DNA of 5,554 nt from an uncultured Dorea sp. Its GTDB lineage: Bacteria; Bacillota; Clostridia; Lachnospirales; Lachnospiraceae. The number at the start of each line of letters is the position of its first letter. Positions within the stretch are counted from its first letter, which is position 1. Made by a program: the position numbers and the translations under genes. Under the pieces are notes generated by a model. That model saw nothing but the letters and a program-made list of their open reading frames with translations, did no database searches and was not told where the DNA came from. The DNA lies in contig CAJTVY010000090.1 of the NCBI GenBank assembly GCA_910579925.1, positions 1 to 5,554 of the forward strand, in the 5' to 3' direction. Positions 5,074 to 5,554 of this stretch are shown here, piece after piece.

Positions 5074-5554
5074 ATGTGTGACAGAATAGTAAGGGTATTG
5101 CTGTCAGGATCCCAGAACAGACATCCCTTTCCACACAGTGGCCTGCAGCTATTTGCTGACGGGGGAGACGGAACCGGCGATGGTGATGGGCCAGGTGAAG
5201 AGAACGATTCAGGCGACGATGAAGGGGACGATGACGAAGGTGATGATGACAAAGATCAGTCATCATTCGACGGGTTCCTCAGGCAGAAAGGAAACCAGAA
5301 AGAGTTTGACAGGCGTGTACAGGCGGCTGTAAACAAGGCCGTCAGCGCCGCCCGGACGAAGTGGCAGTCTATGACCGATGATAAGTTGTCTGAAGCCGAG
5401 AAGCTGGCGAAGATGACCAAGGATGAACGGGCAGAGTATGTCCGGCAGAAGGAACGGCAGGAGTTTGAAGCCGAAAAACAGGCATTTGAGAGGGAGAAGT
5501 GTTGCTACCCATTTTGCCTGACCTATAATTACGCTGGTTGCCTGTCACAGAATT
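5074..5554 (+). CDS. Phage capsid scaffold protein, 5' part (runs off the window)
   Basis: An open frame of 160 codons reaches the window end. It starts at ATG 5074 after AGAGAGG (5059-5065). Residues 1-23 form a leader. LQLFA (24-28) matches the motif Prp cleaves in L27-type substrates, with expected cutting between Phe27 and Ala28. Residues 29-61 are an acidic Gly/Asp/Glu low-complexity stretch. From 62 to 142 a helical charged region (FDRRVQAAVNKAVSAARTKW, then EAEKLAKMTKDERAEYVRQKERQEFEAEKQAFEREK) is typical of DUF4355-type scaffolds, which line the inside of the prohead and leave before packaging. After residue 142 the text (CCYPFCLTYNYAGC) no longer looks like a scaffold, so the gene is probably interrupted or the sequence is joined to something else near 5500. 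Confidence 0.8.
   Translation, partial: MCDRIVRVLLSGSQNRHPFPHSGLQLFADGGDGTGDGDGPGEENDSGDDEGDDDEGDDDKDQSSFDGFLRQKGNQKEFDRRVQAAVNKAVSAARTKWQSMTDDKLSEAEKLAKMTKDERAEYVRQKERQEFEAEKQAFEREKCCYPFCLTYNYAGCLSQN

Noticed and set aside
5046..5266. Minus-strand serine/proline- or histidine/arginine-rich ORFs opposite the scaffold
   Set aside because: They are the complement of the acidic GAC/GAT-rich low-complexity region, so the odd composition is an artefact.

Overview
The window looks like the packaging and head-assembly end of a tailed-phage (siphovirus-type) late operon from a Firmicutes prophage. The best guess for the host is a gut Clostridia/Lachnospiraceae bacterium. The reasons are AGGAGG-like ribosome sites, short gene spacing, moderate GC, the style of the terminase, MuF and scaffold proteins, and a small IS200-type insertion of the kind common in that group. 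The host assignment is inference from protein style, not from a marker gene.

Region 1 (1-33) is a terminator-like hairpin. Region 2 (about 50-793) is a compact IS200/IS605-family element. It has a left-end hairpin, an inverted repeat that would hide the tnpA ribosome site in read-through transcripts, a full-length TnpA (HUH/Y1 transposase), and about 185 nt of strongly folded sequence after tnpA with no tnpB or iscB. Region 3 (833-2795) holds the small and large terminase subunits. Two near-identical palindromic repeats inside the small-subunit gene are a possible pac signal. Region 4 (2796-4541) is one long ORF. It starts as the N-terminal fifth to third of an SPP1 gp6-like portal, switches near residue 134 to a MuF/gp7-like minor head protein, and ends in an AT-rich domain resembling the PBECR phage nucleases/toxins.

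Region 5 (about 4525-4745) is the most unusual part. A near-consensus sigma-A promoter (TTTACA, 17 bp, TATAAT) lies at the end of the toxin ORF and is followed by about 185 nt that end in an intrinsic terminator. The predicted transcript has a 17-bp closing helix, internal hairpins including a GAAA tetraloop, and a perfect 6-bp loop-loop complementarity. This reads as a small structured phage RNA gene with no convincing protein in it. I do not recognise the family.

Region 6 (4766-5554) holds a Prp-type cysteine protease and the start of an acidic scaffold protein carrying an LQLFA motif, the kind of site Prp cleaves. The protease is therefore probably the prohead maturation protease for the scaffold and capsid. 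The last ~55 nt no longer read like a scaffold. Together with the missing portal body, this hints at deletions or a chimeric end.

Together the genes would package DNA (TerS/TerL through the portal), build and mature the prohead (MuF, scaffold, Prp) and possibly deliver a toxin with the virion. With the portal as seen here, the prophage would be defective.
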